A stretch of DNA of 64,000 nt, from NCBI GenBank assembly GCA_028015205.1, contig CM051516.1, positions 46,256,230 through 46,320,229 on the forward strand. Direction: 5' to 3'. This DNA comes from Mytilisepta virgata (Eukaryota; Mollusca; Bivalvia; Mytilida; Mytilidae). A program made the position numbers and the translations under genes. Below the pieces are notes generated by a model. That model saw nothing but the letters and a program-made list of their open reading frames with translations, did no database searches and had not been told where the DNA came from. Of this stretch, positions 60,195 to 64,000 are shown one piece after another (position 1 is the first letter of the stretch; every line of letters begins with the position of its first letter).

Positions 60195-60446
60195 CACTGC
60201 TTTTTACTAGACTAACATGCTGAGCCGGGTTTTAAACGTGCTAGCTCACGTGGTAACAGTTTTCAGAAAGACATAGCCCACCCGGAAAAATTATACTGAC
60301 TCCTTTGCTCTTACTCCAAGATGCCGCGTGCTTGGCGGAGAAGCAGCAAATTGTAATGTCTTTGGTTTGACCAGGCCGGGGATCGAACTAACGACCTTCC
60401 GCACTCGAGGCCATCACGCTACAACGAGACCATCAAGGAGGTTGTA
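60195..60446 (-). mobile_element. tRNA-derived SINE, same family as 52339
   Basis: On the minus strand: TGGTCTCGTTGTAGCGTGAT, CGAGTGCGGAAGGTCG, box B TAGTTCGATCCCCGGCC, GGTCAAACCAAAGACATTAC, GCTGCTTCTCCGCCAAGCAC, GAGCTAGCACG and a CCGGCTCAGCATGTTAGTCT end. It is near full length by comparison with 52339-52580. Confidence 0.78.
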
Positions 60447-61794
60447 ACTTGTAGAGGATCTCCGCAATATATTCGGTTGATATAACAAAATCATATCCTT
60501 CCCGTCTTGGCTCTTATTTTAGAGATATGAAATTCTTAAAATTCCACAGAACTGGGTGCTAACCGAATCTGGTGATGTTACAATGCTTCAACCTTGTCTT
60601 CTTATGCTTCGGTTTTACCCAACTGTTGGTTTTTTTGTTTGTTTTTTTTCTCTGGATATATGTTAAGTTAACACAAGAATGCAATAGATAAGCTCATAAA
60701 TGGGTTTTTCTTAACTCATTTGGAGAAAGGGTTTAATTAGAAATGTAACCAAATATTTCACATTTAAAGGCACATCTGTTATTCATTCTTAATATAACGT
60801 TTCAGCACATTCAAAATTATTTAAATCTGAAATTGTACGCAAAAGGAAAAAAAGCCTCTTTAAATGTAAGAGTTGTAAATCTTAGGTGTATATGTAAATT
60901 AAAATTAGCGACTGTTTAACTCAAGTAAAATCATAAATCGTGTAATCCACGTTATAAAAAACGTAACGAACAAAAATAGCACGAACGACAGTCAAATGCG
61001 GACAACATATAGAATTTCCATTTTCCTATAAGATAAAGTGCTTGTTATTGTCGTCATTCACATAAAAAGTAGTCTTTAATGATCCTATTCCATTAGCTTT
61101 AACAAATGACATGTCAACAATGAATGACATTTTAAGTTCGTTTTTCTTAGGCTAATCATATTTATTCAATAGCAGTGACAACAAATGTGTTTAACATATG
61201 GAGATCCATATTTAGAATCAAAGAATATCCAAATATAACAACCGACAAATCTGCTATGTTGGGTGAAAATTTATCTACGTGACTTTACGATAACCCGCTT
61301 CCTTTCAATACAGACATTAAAAAACACGTCAAATGATTAATTAACGGTTAATTTAATTATATTTGCTTTAAAATGTAGGAAGAATGGCTGGGATTATTTT
61401 TGTCTCACACAGAAATGCTTAGTGGTATTATTAAAATGTTACAGGTGTTCATGGGAGCCATGTCTTCATTATTCTTGATTACAACGAACATGACAAAGAT
61501 AAAAACAAATGACGACCTTTTGATAGTTATCACATGTGTTATTGCACATTTTGTACGTAAAATTAAATTTAAAGATTTAATAAATAATTCTTAAAATTGA
61601 ACTACAAACTATATTTGAGTTCTCTACGAAACTACACAAATTTTAGTATGTTACAAATGTGTTATAAAGACATTCTTTCACAAAATAATCTCACTAAAGT
61701 GTTCCCTTTCTAACACCAGCTTCCAAACGTATTTTTCAAATCCAAGTAGTCATCTGTTTTTTTTATTTTCTTGTTCATAATTGACGATATTGAC
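60447..61794. other. AT-rich stretch without a gene
   Basis: The frame at 61400-61594 (hydrophobic, LQVFMGAMSSLFLITTNMTK) lacks splice or homology support. No RNA gene or clear repeat is seen. Confidence 0.4.
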
Positions 61795-62150
61795 AGTATT
61801 TTTATTAAAGTTGTTTGGACGTCATCATGACTTGGCTGATAGGTATGAAAAAACCGATTCCCAATGAAAATAGACCTGTTCCATTGATGTTATCCCTTCC
61901 TCATACCGGATTTGACATGGGCAGCATGGTGGATGTCCCGCAGGAAGCAGATACTGCTTACTCTTCCGGAGCACCTGAGTCTACTCCCGGTGTTTTGGTG
62001 GGGTCCATGTTGTTCATATGTTTTTAGTTTTTAATTGTAGTGCATGTATTGTTTTGGTCGTGCCTTCGTTGTTCTGCGGAGTTTGTCTGTTGTTTCGATT
62101 TTTCCCTCCTTCGAATATCCCTTTGGTATTGTTTTACTTTATTTATATGT
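61795..62150 (+). mobile_element. Short Penelope-like 3' tail
   Basis: TTATTAAAGTTGTTTGGACG, CATCATGACTTGGCTGATAG, a CTTCCTCATACCGGATTTGA block and TTCGAATATCCCTTTGGTAT match 57890-58180 closely. The frame LSLPHTGFDMGSMVDVPQEA lies near 61890-61950. It contains no RT core. It belongs to the second subfamily with 10040-10860. Confidence 0.72.
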
Positions 62151-63525
62151 AATACTTCATTCTTATGGTATTACCGTATCAATTTTTAGCATTAAATACC
62201 AAATAAAACCTATCTTGTAAATTGTCTTGTAAGTTATTTAAACATTTGGGTTTAATTTCCGTGTGCTTAGACTTGACCTTAACTTAATTCATATTTTTTG
62301 TGACGTATTCAGGTCTTAGTGGGTCAGAACTGTTTTTTTCACTTCAGATTTCCTTCTCAGCTTGATAGAATTATAGACTGTTTGTCACACTTTTCAATCT
62401 CCCTGCATCATGTTGAAGAGTGTTTGTAAGTTTTTTTCATTTTCCATGTTTTCAATATCTCAATGATTTCAAAAGGATGTTGGATTTGTTTGGTCAACCT
62501 TTGTTCAATTAATTACATAGCAGCTTTTGAGAATCTTTCCAAAAAATATTCTACAATTTTTTCGGAAATCCGAATAATATTTGAAAATGCGATTAGTGTC
62601 GAAATAAAATATGACAGGATATCATAATTATTTCGACTGAATTTATTTCCCCTTCCGAAACACCATACGTCACTTCCGATATTTTGTATGAGAGTTTATC
62701 GTTCCATTTCTGCTTCTTTTGTTATGTATTTTCTATTATTTATATTGACCATTTCTCTTCACCCTTTTGCAAGACCTTTAGTGTGGTTTGATTATGGCCT
62801 TAGACACCGAGGAGTCGTAAAACGACGAAATTTGCACATATTGTACATTAAAATTGGTATCAAACATTTTATCTTTAAATTGCCCTTCAGATAGCTTCGA
62901 TATTTTTCTAAATATATTCTGACTAATCTTTTAAGAAATTTCAAAGGAAATATTAATGCCAAAAAATAAGTATGCGATGAGTTAAGAGATTTCGGTGTCC
63001 CAATAAATTGCTAAATCATGGCACTTATGGCCATTTCATGTCTTGAACATGGTCGAATATACCCACCAATTTACATGCAGAATCAAATAGTGATATAATT
63101 CAGAATAGCGAAGTCAACATATAGCTTTATGCTCGGATTAATCATTTTAGAAATTCCTCGATGGGGGATTTACAAGTAATTAATTTTTGGATTAACGTGT
63201 TTGTTTTGAGAATGAAAAATATGTGATCTGTAATTCCCAAAACATTTAAATTTGTGTTTTCCAAAACAAAGTCTAAATTGCATATACATTAATAATCTGT
63301 TATCGAACTTCTTTATTTAAAGATCCCTATGTCGTCTAAATGGCTATGAGCATCTCTTTTATGATAATGTTGACTCGGATAGGATTTTTCTTTTTTTCTG
63401 TTTTTTTTTAAGTTTCAATTAGTAATTAATACATATCGTGAAACGAAAGTGGCACGGTATAGCTTTTCGTTGTTACTTCTTTGTCATCCAAAAGTTGAGG
63501 TGATGAATATCTATGGGCAGCCATT
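62151..63525. other. AT-rich stretch without a gene
   Basis: I see no exon, RNA gene or clear repeat. The frame at 62688-62894 is unremarkable. Confidence 0.4.
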
Positions 63526-63760
63526 CGGGCAAAAATTAACAAAAAATTAAAAACAGACGATAAACTAAAAAGAGACGCAAAATCACAAAAAACAGACACA
63601 AATTTGAAAAACAGACAAAAAATACAAAAACAGACATAAATTTTACTAACAGACAGACGATTCAGTAAAACAGACAAAATATGAAAACAGACACAAATTT
63701 TACAAACAGACGTAAACTTAAAAAACAGACACCAAATTCAAAAACAGACGTTTTTAAGTG
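63526..63760. repeat. CAGAC-A-rich short irregular tandem repeat
   Basis: AAACAGAC, separated by 8-16 A-rich bases, occurs about twelve times (for example AAAACAGACACAAATTT and AAAACAGACATAAATTTTAC). The spacing varies. The minus-strand frame that overlaps it (63426-63677) is a low-complexity by-product. Confidence 0.75.
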
Positions 63761-64000
63761 TTATATATATTTAATACTTCTATATATAAAAGTTAATTAT
63801 TAAATTTTTTTTCACCTTTTTGCTAATATAATATGAACCAATTAAGCTGTTAGAATTTTAACAAACATCTATACAAATAAATACAATCTGGTTTAATAAA
63901 TCAAACATTTTCATAGTAATTAACTTGGACACACAATAATTTTGATTCTGGTTCATTTGACAGGGGAGATAATAAAAAAAACTTTTTAATTTAATACTCA
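63761..64000. other. AT-rich end of the window
   Basis: Nothing recognisable is seen. Confidence 0.4.

Noticed and set aside
63526..63760. CRISPR-like array of CAGAC repeats
   Set aside because: Repeat units are too short and irregular, the spacers are A-rich, and the window is clearly eukaryotic.

Overview
This window looks like nuclear DNA of a bivalve mollusc, most probably a marine mussel. The reasons are its AT-rich, intron-split, repeat-dense character, tRNA-derived SINEs, and six fragments of a reverse-transcriptase family (core GIPMGTNCAPLLADL, YIDD box) that I associate with bivalve Penelope-like elements. There is no prokaryotic gene organisation. The species assignment is inference.

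Region 1 to 8.3 kb (minus strand): the 3' part of one convincing multi-exon host gene. Five exons splice in frame (8256-7936, 7284-7153, 6427-6320, 4426-4307, 995-667) and end at a stop followed by AATAAA. Every visible junction is phase 1, and one intron appears to use a GC donor. About 335 residues are visible. They contain at least two versions of a beta-rich repeat module and a Cys-containing C-terminal region. I cannot name the gene. The 5' end lies upstream of 8256, and its introns hold Penelope-like fragments and minisatellites.

Region 8.3 to 29.7 kb: non-coding, dominated by mobile and satellite DNA. It holds Penelope-like fragments, a SINE, a 129-bp tandem duplication, a TIR MITE, and a cluster (19.2-25.8 kb) of foldback elements that carry tRNA-like promoters. 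That cluster includes two inverted copies of a composite element (tRNA-like TIR unit plus adjoining hairpin), a head-to-head tRNA-like foldback, and a SINE whose 5' end is mirrored by a palindrome. There are also a degenerate CCAGTATT array, a ~140-bp tandem repeat, and a ~375-bp direct duplication. Two weak single-exon candidates (12.5 kb minus, 15.9 kb plus) are listed at low confidence.

Region 29.7 to 33.2 kb: a 5'-truncated, broken LINE inserted inside a ~160-bp-period tandem-repeat element. A short TGCA duplication marks the insertion. An uninterrupted relative lies in opposite orientation at 43.1 kb.

Region 35.3 to 51 kb: three ancient tandem copies of one locus (about 35.3-38.7, 38.7-45.1 and 45.6-51 kb). 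Each carries, on the minus strand, a decayed copy of a small gene with a signal-peptide-like start. The middle copy was later enlarged by the most complete Penelope-like element in the window.

Region 51 to 64 kb: a 108-bp minisatellite, two SINEs of one family, a possible solo LTR, and a duplicated block (54.66 and 57.61 kb) whose second copy was interrupted by a Penelope-like fragment. A TIR element starting AGGGGCCGTATGCATAAA, one more Penelope-like tail and a CAGACA-type repeat follow. No intact gene is supported here.
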